Shown: positions 42,751 through 51,253 of the stretch, in pieces | How the letters are laid out: the number at the start of each line of letters is the position of its first letter | Position numbering within the stretch: position 1 is the first letter of the stretch | Assembly (NCBI GenBank): GCA_934503275.1 | Contig: CAKSVD010000001.1 | Span: 62,001 to 126,000, forward strand | DNA length: 64,000 bases | Reading direction: 5' to 3' | Origin: an uncultured Faecalibacterium sp. | GTDB lineage: Bacteria > Bacillota > Clostridia > Oscillospirales > Ruminococcaceae | The notes under the pieces: generated by a model | Databases searched by the model: none | Seen by the model: the letters and a program-made list of their open reading frames with translations, nothing else | Told to the model about the DNA's origin: nothing | Made by a program: the position numbers and the translations under genes

Positions 42751-44679
42751 TTACTTCATCAGGCTGCAAACGGCCTCGGCATAAGCGGCGGGGTCATCCA
42801 CGGGCAGACCCTCGATCAGCTGTGCCTGTGCGTACAGCAGAGCACTGTACTTGTTCAGCTTCTCGGTGTCGCCGGCCTCCTGTGCGGCCTTCAGGGCTGC
42901 AAACACGGGGTGGTTCACGTTCAACTCCAGCACCTTGTCGCTCTTCACGCCCTCGCTGCCGGGCTGCTTGGACAGAACCTTCTCCATCTCGATGGACAGC
43001 GGGCCGTCAGCGCTCAGGCACACGGGGTGATCCTTCAGGCGGGTGGAGACCTTGACCTCCTTCACCTTGCCGTTCAAGGCGTCCTTCATGGCGTCGAACA
43101 GAGCCTTGTTCTCGGCGGTGGCATCCTCGGCGGCCTTCTTCTCTTCCTCGGACTCCAGACCCAGATCGCCGCTGTTCACGTTCTTGAACTCCACGGTGCC
43201 GTCCTTGCCCTCGGCATCCTTGCGGGGGTAGCTGTGCAGGATCTGCAGGCAGAATTCGTCCACGTCCTCGGTCAGCAGCAGCACGTCAAAGCCCTTGTCC
43301 AGCACAAGCTCTGCGGAGGGCAGCTTTGCCAGACGGTCGGTGGAGTCGCCTGCGGCAAAGTAGATGTACTTTTGCTCGGCGGGCATCTTGTCGATGTACT
43401 CCTGCAGGGTGACCATCTTCTGCTCCTTGGCAGACCAGAACAGCAGCAAGTCGCGCAGCAGTTCGGCGTGCATTCCGTAGTCAGAGTAAGCACCAAACTT
43501 GATCTGACGGCCGAACTCCTTCCAGAACTCCTCGTACTTCGCACGGTCGTTGTTCAGCATGGCGTGCAGTTCGTTCTTGATCTTCTTTTCCAGTGCGTTG
43601 TGGATCAGCTTCAGCTGGCTGTCTTTCTGCAGCATCTCGCGGCTGATATTCAGGCTCAGGTCCTGACTGTCCACGATGCCCTTCACAAAGCTGAAGTAAT
43701 CCGGCAGCAGGTCGGCGCACTTTTCCATAATAAGCACGCCGGAAGCGTACAGTGCCAGACCCTTCTCGTAGTCCTTGGTGTAGAAATCATAAGGGCGGTG
43801 GCTGGGCACGAACAGCAGGGCGTTGTAGTTGGCAGTGCCTTCGGTGCGGCTCACGATGACCCGGGCGGGGTCGGCGTAATCACCGAACTTGTCCTTGTAG
43901 AAGCTGTTGTACTCCTCGTCGGTCACTTCGCTCTTCTGCTTCTTCCAGATGGGGATCATGCTGTTCAGGGTCTCCAACTCGGTGTAGGTCTCCCACTCCG
44001 GCTTGTAGTCATCGGGCTTGGGGTCCGGTTCCGGCTTCTGACGGCTCTTTTCACGCTCCATCTGGATGGGGTAGCGCACATAGTCACTATACTTCTTCAC
44101 AATGGCCACAATGCCGTATTCGTCCAGGAAGTTGTCGTACTGCTCGGTGTCGGTGTCCGGCTTGATGTGCAGAATGATCTGGGTGCCAACGGTGTCCTTC
44201 TGGGCGGGAGTCATCTCGTAGCCGTCCACACCGGAGGACTCCCACTGCCAAGCCTCGTCCGAGCCGTAGGCCTTGGAGATAACGGTCAGCTTATCGGCCA
44301 CCATAAAGGCAGAGTAGAAGCCCACGCCGAACTGGCCGATGATATCAATGTTCTCGTCCTTGTTGTCCTTCTTGAAATCCAGAGAACCGGAGTGTGCAAT
44401 GGTGCCCAGATTCTGCTCCAGTTCTTCCTTGGTCATACCGATGCCGTTATCCTCCACGGTCAGGATGCGGTTTTCCTTATCGCGGGTGATGAGGATGCGG
44501 AAATCGCCCTTGTTCATGCCCACGGAGGTGTCGGTCAGGCTCTTATAATACAGCTTATCGATGGCATCCGAAGCGTTGGAGATCAACTCCCGCAGGAAGA
44601 TCTCTTTATTGGTATAGATGGAGTTGATCATCATGTCCATCAGCTTTTTGCTTTCTGCCTGAAATTCTTTCTTGGCCAT
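42751..44679 (-). CDS. htpG: Hsp90 chaperone HtpG
   Basis: A 642-residue Hsp90. The N-terminal GHKL ATPase has LISNASDAIDKLYY, VEDNGIGMTKEELE and IGQFGVGFYSAFMV. Middle and C-terminal dimerisation domains follow at normal length. It is an ATP-driven cytosolic chaperone for late folding and stress recovery. A CIRCE operator overlaps its promoter, so HrcA should repress it, an arrangement not universal for htpG. Confidence 0.97.
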   Translation of the reverse strand: MAKKEFQAESKKLMDMMINSIYTNKEIFLRELISNASDAIDKLYYKSLTDTSVGMNKGDFRILITRDKENRILTVEDNGIGMTKEELEQNLGTIAHSGSLDFKKDNKDENIDIIGQFGVGFYSAFMVADKLTVISKAYGSDEAWQWESSGVDGYEMTPAQKDTVGTQIILHIKPDTDTEQYDNFLDEYGIVAIVKKYSDYVRYPIQMEREKSRQKPEPDPKPDDYKPEWETYTELETLNSMIPIWKKQKSEVTDEEYNSFYKDKFGDYADPARVIVSRTEGTANYNALLFVPSHRPYDFYTKDYEKGLALYASGVLIMEKCADLLPDYFSFVKGIVDSQDLSLNISREMLQKDSQLKLIHNALEKKIKNELHAMLNNDRAKYEEFWKEFGRQIKFGAYSDYGMHAELLRDLLLFWSAKEQKMVTLQEYIDKMPAEQKYIYFAAGDSTDRLAKLPSAELVLDKGFDVLLLTEDVDEFCLQILHSYPRKDAEGKDGTVEFKNVNSGDLGLESEEEKKAAEDATAENKALFDAMKDALNGKVKEVKVSTRLKDHPVCLSADGPLSIEMEKVLSKQPGSEGVKSDKVLELNVNHPVFAALKAAQEAGDTEKLNKYSALLYAQAQLIEGLPVDDPAAYAEAVCSLMK

Positions 44680-44739
44680 AATACAAAACCTCTTTTATCA
44701 CATATTTGGTGCGCCGTACTCGGCAAACCACCGGAGAAC

Positions 44740-44766
44740 TTAGCACTCATAACTTCTGAGTGCTAA
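44740..44766 (-). promoter_or_regulatory. CIRCE element (HrcA operator) upstream of htpG
   Basis: A perfect TTAGCACTC-N9-GAGTGCTAA inverted repeat, immediately downstream of the -10 box and about 60 bp before the htpG start. Confidence 0.97.
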
Positions 44767-44793
44767 TATACAACGACTTGCAGGGAAAATCAA
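44765..44793 (-). promoter_or_regulatory. promoter of htpG
   Basis: On the minus strand TTGATT, 17 bp and TATATT. The CIRCE repeat starts inside the -10 box, so bound HrcA would block initiation. Confidence 0.8.
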
Positions 44794-44959
44794 GGCTTTT
44801 CATAAAAAGTTAAAAAAGTTAAAATTTGTTGCCCCGGTGCACGAAACGGCGCGCCGGGATCGTTTCTTATATAAAGGACGAAAATTTTCCCGAAAAGCTT
44901 TCCCACTTTTGCGCGGACTGTGCTATAATGGAGCGAGTATGCCGGAAGGATGTGAGAAA

Positions 44960-45451
44960 ATGTCAAAACAGGGCGATGCCGCTTACGCATGGTTTTTAAA
45001 GGGCTATAATTGCAGTCAGAGCGTGGTGGCGGCGTTTGCACCGCAGCTTGGCCTGACCGAGGAGATGGCGCTGCGCCTTTCCGCAGGGTTTGGCGCAGGC
45101 ATTGGCCGTATGCGGGAGGTGTGCGGGGCGTTCTGCGGCGTGGTGACCGTGCTGAGCATGGTCTATGCCGACCCCGCCGACCCAAAGGATAAATCCCGGA
45201 TGTACGCGATGGTGCAGCAGGCGGCAGAGCAGTACCGCAGCCGCAACGGCGGCGGAAGCATCATCTGCCGGGAACTGCTGGCAAAGGCGGGTGCTGCCCC
45301 TGCCGGAGGCACGGCGGCAGAGGAACGCACTGCAGACTATTATAAAAAGCGCCCCTGCCCGGAGTTGTGCCGCATTTGCGCCGACCTGTGCGCAGAGTTC
45401 ATCACGGCCCACCCGGAAGGGCGGCACGGCTTTTATAGGGAGGAAGTGTAA
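44960..45451 (+). CDS. C_GCAxxG_C_C family protein
   Basis: A 163-residue protein with the cysteine/glycine pattern of the C_GCAxxG_C_C family: NCSQSVVAAF near the N-terminus, LSAGFGAGIGRMREVCGAFCGVV in the middle and CPELCRICADLCAEF at the end. The cysteines probably bind a metal or take part in redox chemistry; no reaction is established. GGAAGGA lies 9 bases before ATG 44960; an earlier ATG at 44939 is possible. An extended -10 promoter (TGCTATAAT) is just upstream. It is followed without a gap by a hydrolase gene. Confidence 0.82.
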   Translation: MSKQGDAAYAWFLKGYNCSQSVVAAFAPQLGLTEEMALRLSAGFGAGIGRMREVCGAFCGVVTVLSMVYADPADPKDKSRMYAMVQQAAEQYRSRNGGGSIICRELLAKAGAAPAGGTAAEERTADYYKKRPCPELCRICADLCAEFITAHPEGRHGFYREEV

Positions 45452-46228
45452 ATGCAGCTTGAACAACTGGAATTGACCGGCGGTGGTACGCTGACGCTCT
45501 ACCTGCGGGAGAGCGTGGAGGCCATGCCGCACTTCCGGCAGCGCCCGCTGGTGCTGGTGGTGCCCGGCGGCGGCTATAACCACGTCAGCCCCCGGGAGGG
45601 TGACCCCGTAGCGCTGCAATTTGCGGCAGCTGGCTACCACACGGCGGTACTGCACTACGCAGTAGGGGACAGCGCCCGGGATGCGCTGCCCATGCGGCAG
45701 CTGGCACAGGCCATCGGCCTTGTGCGGCAGCACGCAGAACAGTGGAATATTTTGCCGGATAAGATCGCTTTGTGCGGCTTTTCTGCCGGCGGGCATCTGG
45801 CACTGTCCGGTGCGGTGTGGGATATCCCCGGCATGGCAGACCAGCCGCGGCCCAACGCCCTGCTGCTGGCCTACCCGGTGGTCACCGCCGGGGAATATGC
45901 CCACAGGGACAGCTTTGTGCAGCTGACAGGCACGCAGGATGTTGCCGCCCACCAGCGCTTTACGCTGGAGGATAAGATCACCCCCGCCACACCACCGGTG
46001 TTCGTCTGGCATACCATGGAGGACGAGACCGTCCCGGTGGAAAACACCTTGCTGCTGCTCAGCGCCCTGCACAAGGCGGGCGTGCCGTGCGAAGCGCACT
46101 TGTTTGAAAAAGGCTGCCACGGCACCAGCATCTCCACCCCGGAGGTGGACGCCGACAGCGCCCACCGCAACCGCTGGGTGCAGCTTGCGGTGGAATGGCT
46201 GAACGATACCTTTTCCTTTAAAGCCTGA
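45452..46228 (+). CDS. alpha/beta hydrolase (esterase/lipase-like)
   Basis: A 258-residue alpha/beta hydrolase. VLVVPGGGYNHVSPREGD forms the oxyanion-hole HGG-like loop. IALCGFSAGGHLAL carries the nucleophile serine. VFVWHTMEDETVPVENTL supplies the acid and CHGTSI the histidine. The pattern is that of acetylesterases and xylan esterases of gut Firmicutes. No signal peptide is seen, so it acts in the cytoplasm, perhaps on imported acetylated oligosaccharides. The start codon begins one base after the preceding stop. Confidence 0.85.
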   Translation: MQLEQLELTGGGTLTLYLRESVEAMPHFRQRPLVLVVPGGGYNHVSPREGDPVALQFAAAGYHTAVLHYAVGDSARDALPMRQLAQAIGLVRQHAEQWNILPDKIALCGFSAGGHLALSGAVWDIPGMADQPRPNALLLAYPVVTAGEYAHRDSFVQLTGTQDVAAHQRFTLEDKITPATPPVFVWHTMEDETVPVENTLLLLSALHKAGVPCEAHLFEKGCHGTSISTPEVDADSAHRNRWVQLAVEWLNDTFSFKA

Positions 46229-46298
46229 AATGACCGGGAAAAACAGGAAAATCGTATGTAAAGTTTGACTGTACCTGCAAAAAAACATAAATTGACCG

Positions 46299-46327
46299 TT
46301 GACACAGGCAGACGTATGCCGTATACT
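46299..46327 (+). promoter_or_regulatory. promoter of the unknown 146-residue protein gene
   Basis: TTGACA, exactly 17 bp and TATACT: the best vegetative promoter match in the window, 39 bp before the start codon. Confidence 0.85.
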
Positions 46328-46365
46328 GTCCAACGGGGATAAAACCACGAAAGAAGGAAACAAAA

Positions 46366-46806
46366 ATGGTTATGGATCCCACACTGCCGCGCATCAAGGT
46401 GCGCGATCTGCTCATGCAGGCATTTCTCACCGGCTGGGAGCGCTCAGATAAGAGCACCTCACAGGACGAGTACCTGCAAAGCTCTATTCAGGTCATTGAG
46501 ATGCTGCAGGTAGAGCCGGAAAACCTCTACGCAGAGGAAGGCCTTGGCCTGCCGGACGGCGAAGAGGTGGATCATCTGGACGATCTGCTGCGGGCAGACG
46601 GCTTCTGGCTGTACTACGGGGTGGAAGCGGAAAACTTCTTCCTGATCCAGTGGTATCCGGACGAGGCCGCTGCCAAAGCAAAGCTTGCCCAGCTGGAAGA
46701 ACTGGGCGATGGCAAGCAGTATCTGGTGGATCTGTCCCTCAAGCGGACAAACCCGTCCAAGGCCGAAAACTTCGGCAATTCCAACCCGGTGCAGCTCCGC
46801 TCTTGA
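46366..46806 (+). CDS. protein of unknown function, acidic
   Basis: A 146-residue soluble, acidic protein that I do not recognise. It has a helical N-terminal half (IKVRDLLMQAFLTGWERSD) and a C-terminal part rich in aromatic residues (DGFWLYYGVEAENFFLIQWYPDE). There is no signal, membrane helix or cysteine. GAAGGA lies upstream of the ATG. A very strong promoter suggests abundant expression, and an HD-domain gene follows after 32 bp in the same direction, probably in one transcript. Confidence 0.7.
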   Translation: MVMDPTLPRIKVRDLLMQAFLTGWERSDKSTSQDEYLQSSIQVIEMLQVEPENLYAEEGLGLPDGEEVDHLDDLLRADGFWLYYGVEAENFFLIQWYPDEAAAKAKLAQLEELGDGKQYLVDLSLKRTNPSKAENFGNSNPVQLRS

Positions 46807-46838
46807 ATCATGTTTTGAGTTGAAAGGAAATTTTGCTC

Positions 46839-47363
46839 ATGCAGCTTTCTGTTACGGAACGCGAACAACTTTATGCCATTCTGGAAAAATACGACCGCAA
46901 TCCCAAGGTACAGCAGATGCGGGAGTTCATCCAGCATGGGGACGTTACCACCTATCAGCATTGCAAGAATGTGGTGCTGGTCAGCTGCTGGCTGAACCAT
47001 CGGCTGCATCTGGGTGCAGACGAGACCTCGCTGGCTGTCGGTGCATTCCTGCACGATTTTTACCTGTATGACTGGCACAAAAAGGGTACCTTCCATGGCA
47101 TTCGCCGCCTGTTCGAGATGCACGGCTTTTCCCATCCGGGTCGTGCCTGTGTCAATGCGGAACAGGTGTTCCAAATCACCAAAAAGGAACAGAGCATCAT
47201 TTCCAGCCATATGTGGCCGCTGACCTTCCGTCATGTGCCCAGCTGCCGCGAGGCTATCATCGTCTGCCTTGCCGATAAGTACTGTGCTGTGGTGGAAAGT
47301 ATGTTCAAGCACAGCCGTGTGGCTGCCACCAAAAACGCCGACGGCGAATACGACGAGTGGTAA
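46839..47363 (+). CDS. HD-domain protein
   Basis: A 174-residue protein. TYQHCKNVVLVSCW and VGAFLHDFYLYDWHKK supply the H...HD pattern, and further histidines and CLADKYCAVVE give the terminal aspartate, of an HD metal-dependent phosphohydrolase. Substrates of such short members are unknown; nucleotides are common. AAAGGA lies before ATG 46839. It is likely co-transcribed with the preceding gene. Confidence 0.83.
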   Translation: MQLSVTEREQLYAILEKYDRNPKVQQMREFIQHGDVTTYQHCKNVVLVSCWLNHRLHLGADETSLAVGAFLHDFYLYDWHKKGTFHGIRRLFEMHGFSHPGRACVNAEQVFQITKKEQSIISSHMWPLTFRHVPSCREAIIVCLADKYCAVVESMFKHSRVAATKNADGEYDEW

Positions 47364-47384
47364 AACTGGATCATTGTAAATAAC

Positions 47385-47420
47385 AGGAGCCGCTGCACTC
47401 AAAAAGTGCAGCGGCTCCTT
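47385..47420 (+). terminator. terminator after the HD-domain gene
   Basis: AGGAGCCGCTGCACT pairs with AGTGCAGCGGCTCCT, followed by TTCTGCTTT. Confidence 0.75.
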
Positions 47421-47438
47421 CTGCTTTATACGTTGTAA

Positions 47439-47480
47439 AAAGGCAGAGCGGGAAGATCCGCAGATTTTCCCGCTCTGCGA
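47439..47480 (-). terminator. terminator of the GNAT acetyltransferase gene
   Basis: On the minus strand GCAGAGCGGGAA pairs with TTCCCGCTCTGC, followed by CTTTTTAC, 32 bp beyond the stop. Confidence 0.8.
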
Positions 47481-47511
47481 ATAAAAATGATTCTGCGTCC
47501 GGTAGGGATGG

Positions 47512-48030
47512 TCACAGCTTTTTGAACCCCTCCGGTTCATCTGCGGCAGCGCGGCGCTCCATCAGATAGGTGTCCAGCCAGCGGCCATGGCAGTCCCGTG
47601 CAATGCGCTCCCGGCGCCCCACCAGCCGGAAACCGCACTTGGCGTGCAGGGCACGGCTGGCGGCGTTATCCTGCAAAACGGTAGATTGCAGCGTCCAGTA
47701 CCCGGCCTTTTCGGCAGCGGCGCACAGGGCGCTCAACAGCTGAAAGCCCAGTCCGTGCCCACGGAACTGCTCGCCTACATAGATGCTTACCTCGGCCACG
47801 CCCCGGTAGCACCAGCGGGGGTCTACCCGGTGCAGGGCGCACCATCCCGCCAGCACCCCGCCGGAAAGAATGACCAGACGGCACTCGTTTGTATGGGAGG
47901 CGTCCCACGCGGTGTAGGGCGGGCATTCGGTCTGGAAAGTGGCGTATTCCGTGGCAATGCCCTCAACATAAATTCTGGAGACTGCGCCCCAGTCCTCCGG
48001 CGTCATAGGCCGGATGATGATCTTATCCAT
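47512..48030 (-). CDS. GNAT family N-acetyltransferase (phosphinothricin acetyltransferase-like)
   Basis: A 172-residue GNAT enzyme. IIIRPMTPEDWGAVSRIYVEGI opens the fold. VAEVSIYVGEQFRGHGLGFQLL contains the acetyl-CoA-binding R/Q-x-x-G-x-G/A loop, and VLQDNAASRALHAKCGFRLVGRR the late helix. The layout is that of the PAT/bar and YncA group, which acetylate small amines or methionine-sulfone-like compounds. The start is ATG 48030; the frame stays open far upstream but overlaps the next gene. Confidence 0.88.
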   Translation of the reverse strand: MDKIIIRPMTPEDWGAVSRIYVEGIATEYATFQTECPPYTAWDASHTNECRLVILSGGVLAGWCALHRVDPRWCYRGVAEVSIYVGEQFRGHGLGFQLLSALCAAAEKAGYWTLQSTVLQDNAASRALHAKCGFRLVGRRERIARDCHGRWLDTYLMERRAAADEPEGFKKL

Positions 48031-48091
48031 ACTTTCATCCTCGGCGGGCCGAAAATTGCCCGCATTCTCTTTCCACTCCCGGATAAACTTC

Positions 48092-48120
48092 AGTATAGCA
48101 GAATTTGTAGTATGGTACAA
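48092..48120 (-). promoter_or_regulatory. promoter of the GNAT gene
   Basis: On the minus strand TTGTAC, 17 bp and TATACT, 60 bp before the start. Confidence 0.65.
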
Positions 48121-48144
48121 GAAGCGGACTGCACAGAAATTGCT

Positions 48145-48172
48145 TTGACATCCCACCTGTTTGTGATACAAT
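48145..48172 (+). promoter_or_regulatory. promoter of the transglutaminase-like gene
   Basis: TTGACA, 16 bp and TACAAT, leaving a leader of about 90 nucleotides before the start codon. Confidence 0.7.
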
Positions 48173-48267
48173 AAAGGGACAAGAATGCACAGAGCGCCGC
48201 ATCTGCACTGGCAGATACGGCTGTATGTCGGGCACTGGACCCTGCTGTGGGAAAAGGAGTAAAGAAT

Positions 48268-49731
48268 ATGAAGGACTGGAATACCTGTTTTGCATACCTG
48301 AACATGGAACTGCCGGACGATATCCGCCGCCTGAAAGAGGCCGGTTACTACGACGCCGCCATTGCGCGCATCGACGCCTGTCTGGCCGAGGACTGGACTG
48401 CCAGCCAGAACCAGCCCCTGCACCCGCAGGGTGCGCTGCCGGCAAACCCCACCCCCCACGGGGTGGATGCATGGCGGCAGGGTCTGCTGGCACACCGGGA
48501 AATTTTGCGCCGTCTGCCGCGGGATTACACCCTGACCGCCGACCAGCTGCTGAACCAGCTGCAGGCCACCCTGCGGGACTTTACCGCCGATGAGTTTGCC
48601 GCACTGGACGCTGCCGGGCAGATGGACTGGCGCTTTGTGGAAGGACAGAAGCGCTATATCTACCGCGCTGCCGAAACGCTGGTGGCTACCCATCCCGACC
48701 TTGCTGCCCGTCAGCTGGACCCGCCCGTCCCGGAGCGCAGCTGGGATCGTTTTGAGCCTCAGCACGACCAGATGGTGCGCACCGGCGCAGTCAGCGCAGA
48801 CATCACCCTGCGCACCAGCATCGGTATGACCGACGAGACCTTTGCCCGCGCCCTTGCCGCCGCAAAGGCCGAGGGCAGAAACACCGTGCACGTCAAGGTT
48901 TGGCTGCCGCTGCCCGCTGCCTGCCCGGCACAGAGCAATATCACGCTGGACAGCTTTACCGCCCAGCCTACCTATATCGCCCCGGAAACTGCACCCCAGC
49001 GCACCGCGTACTGGGAGGCAGACCTTGCCGAGAACTGCCGCTTTGGCGCACAGTACAGCTACCGCAGCACCGCGCACTACGCCGACCCGCTGGAGCTGCA
49101 GGCGGATCCCGTGCAGCCGGATTTTGACACCGCCGAGCAGCTGCCCCACATCGCCTTTACCCCCTATATGAAGGCGCTGGCCGCCCAGCTGACCGAGGGC
49201 ATTACCGACCCGGTGCAGAAGGCAAAGCGGATTTATGATTTTGTCACCCTGAATGTGCACTATCACTTCCAGCCTATGTATTTTGTGCACGAGAACATCA
49301 CGGATAACTGCGCCCGCAGCCGCCGGGGAGATTGCGGCGTGATGGCTGCTACCTTTATCACACTTTGCCGCATTGCAGGCATCCCGGCAAAGTGGCAGAG
49401 CGGCATGGTGGCACGTCCGGAGACGGCCGGCTGTCACGACTGGGCAATGTTCTACATTGCCCCCAAGGGCTGGATGTACGCCGATTGCTCCGCCGGTGCC
49501 TCCATGGCGCGTGCGGGCAACGAGAAGATGCGTCTGCACTACTTCGGCAATCTGGATACCGACCGCATGGTGGCCAACAGCGACATCTGCGCGCCCTTCG
49601 ACCCGCCCATGTGCGCCTTCCGTGCCGACCCCTGTGATAATCAGGTAGGCGAGATGGAGGTAGACGGTGTGGGTCTGTACGGCCAGCAGGTGGAGACCAC
49701 GCAGGAGATCGTAAAGCATCAGGAAGTATAA
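48268..49731 (+). CDS. transglutaminase-like domain protein
   Basis: A 487-residue cytoplasmic protein. The first 150 residues are helical and of unknown type. The region from about 320 to 430 is a transglutaminase-like cysteine protease fold: ARSRRGDCGVMAATFITLCR with the nucleophile cysteine, AGCHDWAMFYIAPKGW with the histidine and MYADCSAG with the aspartate. Bacterial members are usually peptidases or peptide-processing enzymes rather than crosslinkers. AAAAGGAG lies 8 bases before ATG 48268. No signal peptide is present. Confidence 0.85.
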   Translation: MKDWNTCFAYLNMELPDDIRRLKEAGYYDAAIARIDACLAEDWTASQNQPLHPQGALPANPTPHGVDAWRQGLLAHREILRRLPRDYTLTADQLLNQLQATLRDFTADEFAALDAAGQMDWRFVEGQKRYIYRAAETLVATHPDLAARQLDPPVPERSWDRFEPQHDQMVRTGAVSADITLRTSIGMTDETFARALAAAKAEGRNTVHVKVWLPLPAACPAQSNITLDSFTAQPTYIAPETAPQRTAYWEADLAENCRFGAQYSYRSTAHYADPLELQADPVQPDFDTAEQLPHIAFTPYMKALAAQLTEGITDPVQKAKRIYDFVTLNVHYHFQPMYFVHENITDNCARSRRGDCGVMAATFITLCRIAGIPAKWQSGMVARPETAGCHDWAMFYIAPKGWMYADCSAGASMARAGNEKMRLHYFGNLDTDRMVANSDICAPFDPPMCAFRADPCDNQVGEMEVDGVGLYGQQVETTQEIVKHQEV

Positions 49732-49735
49732 GCAT

Positions 49736-49771
49736 ATCCGGGTCTGCCATTACCGCAAGACCCGGATTTTT
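49736..49771 (+). terminator. terminator between the transglutaminase-like gene and rmuC
   Basis: ATCCGGGTCT and AGACCCGGAT form a 10-bp stem followed by TTTT, 25 bp before the rmuC start. Confidence 0.75.
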
Positions 49772-49793
49772 GAGTTAAAAGGAGAACTGATTC

Positions 49794-51131
49794 ATGGAAT
49801 TTTTGGCAGGACTGTATACGCTTCTGCTGGTGGCCATCTGTCTGCTGCAGGCGCTTTTGCTGTACCGCACCGGCAAGCCTGCCGCCCGGCAGGACGATGA
49901 AGCCCTGAAGGAGTGGCTGCGCCAGCAGCTGGAGGCGCAGGCGCGGGTGCTGGAAGAAAAGCAGGCGCAGCAGGCACAGCAGAATCTGGCCGCGATGGCG
50001 CACATCAGCGATACTCTGCAAACCGCAGTGCAGGGCATGAGCAGCACCCTGACGGCAGGGCAGAACACCCAGCAGCAGACCATGGAGCAGCGCTTGCAGG
50101 GGCTGGAGGCCTCCAATGCACGCAAGCTGGAGGAAATGCGCAAAGCGCTGGCAGACGGCCTTGCCGCCATGCAGGCGCAGAACGCCCAAAAGCTGGACGA
50201 GATCCGCCACACCGTGGATGAGCAATTGCAGGACGCACTGCAAAAGCGGGTGACCGAAAGCTTTAAGGCAGTCAACGACCAGCTGGAGCAGGTGTACAAG
50301 GGCTTGGGCGAGATGCAGAGCCTTGCCGCCGATGTGGGCGGGCTGAAGCAGGTGCTCTCCGGCGTTAAGACCCGCGGCATTCTGGGCGAGATCCAGCTGG
50401 GCGCGATTCTGGAAGAGATCCTTGCACCGGAGCAGTATGACACCAACGTGGCCACCATTCCCGGCAGCACCCAGCGGGTGGAGTACGCCATCCGGATGCC
50501 CGGTGTGGACGGCAACAGCGTCTGGCTGCCCATCGACTCCAAATTCCCCGGCGATACCTATGCGCACTTGCAGGACGCACAGGCCTCCGGCGATGCGCAG
50601 GCAGTAGAAAACGCCCGCCACGCGCTGGAACTGGTGCTGCGCAGCGAGGCAAAGGATATCCGGGAAAAATATGTGGAGCCGCCCTATACCACGGCCTTCG
50701 GCATCCTGTTTCTGCCCTTTGAGGGACTGTACGCCGAGGTGGTGAACGCCGGGCTGCTGGAGGTCTTGCAGCGGGATTATCAGGTGAACGTGGCCGGCCC
50801 CAGCACCATGGCAGCACTGCTCAACAGCCTGCAAATGGGCTTCAAGACCCTTGCCATCCAAAAACGCTCCGGCGAGGTGTGGCAGCTGCTGGGCGCAGTC
50901 AAGACCGAGTTCGATAAGTTTGGGCAGGGGCTTTCCAAGATGCAGCAGCGCCTGCGCCAGACGGATGAAGAACTGGATAACCTTATCGGGGTACGCAGCC
51001 GCGCCATCAGCCGCAAGCTGCGTGCGGTGCAGACGCTGGACGAGAACACCGCCGCCACTCTGCTGGAACTGGACACCGAGCCGGGCAGACCGGTAACAGC
51101 ACGTCTGCCGGAGAGCGGGGAAGAGCTTTGA
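49794..51131 (+). CDS. rmuC: DNA recombination protein RmuC
   Basis: A 445-residue protein. One N-terminal membrane helix (FLAGLYTLLLVAICLLQALLLY) is followed by a long coiled coil rich in glutamine and alanine (about 35-165), then the RmuC domain: SGVKTRGILGEIQLGAILEEIL, AIRMPGVDG, WLPIDSKFPGDTYAHL and GPSTMAALLNSLQMGF. RmuC is a predicted PD-(D/E)xK nuclease that limits inversions at repeats. AAAAGGAG precedes the ATG. Confidence 0.95.
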   Translation: MEFLAGLYTLLLVAICLLQALLLYRTGKPAARQDDEALKEWLRQQLEAQARVLEEKQAQQAQQNLAAMAHISDTLQTAVQGMSSTLTAGQNTQQQTMEQRLQGLEASNARKLEEMRKALADGLAAMQAQNAQKLDEIRHTVDEQLQDALQKRVTESFKAVNDQLEQVYKGLGEMQSLAADVGGLKQVLSGVKTRGILGEIQLGAILEEILAPEQYDTNVATIPGSTQRVEYAIRMPGVDGNSVWLPIDSKFPGDTYAHLQDAQASGDAQAVENARHALELVLRSEAKDIREKYVEPPYTTAFGILFLPFEGLYAEVVNAGLLEVLQRDYQVNVAGPSTMAALLNSLQMGFKTLAIQKRSGEVWQLLGAVKTEFDKFGQGLSKMQQRLRQTDEELDNLIGVRSRAISRKLRAVQTLDENTAATLLELDTEPGRPVTARLPESGEEL

Positions 51132-51157
51132 TGCACAAAGTATCCCCGCGTTATCCC

Positions 51158-51186
51158 TTGCGAAATTTCTGACGATGTGCTACAAT
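51158..51186 (+). promoter_or_regulatory. promoter of the flavodiiron protein gene
   Basis: TTGCGA, 17 bp and TACAAT, 67 bp upstream of the start codon. Confidence 0.65.
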
Positions 51187-51253
51187 AGGAACTGTTCTCA
51201 GAAATATTTGCCGATTCACGGCACAACATAAACCGAAAAGGAGTCTGAACGGT

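Noticed and set aside
42640..44766. A 708-codon open frame on the plus strand opposite htpG
   Set aside because: It is the antisense shadow of a clear Hsp90 gene; its translation is low-complexity (V/L/H/Q-rich) and has no family motif or ribosome binding site.
48031..49719. Long N-terminal extension of the GNAT acetyltransferase frame
   Set aside because: The extension is antisense to the transglutaminase-like gene. The GNAT fold begins exactly at ATG 48030, with a promoter between.
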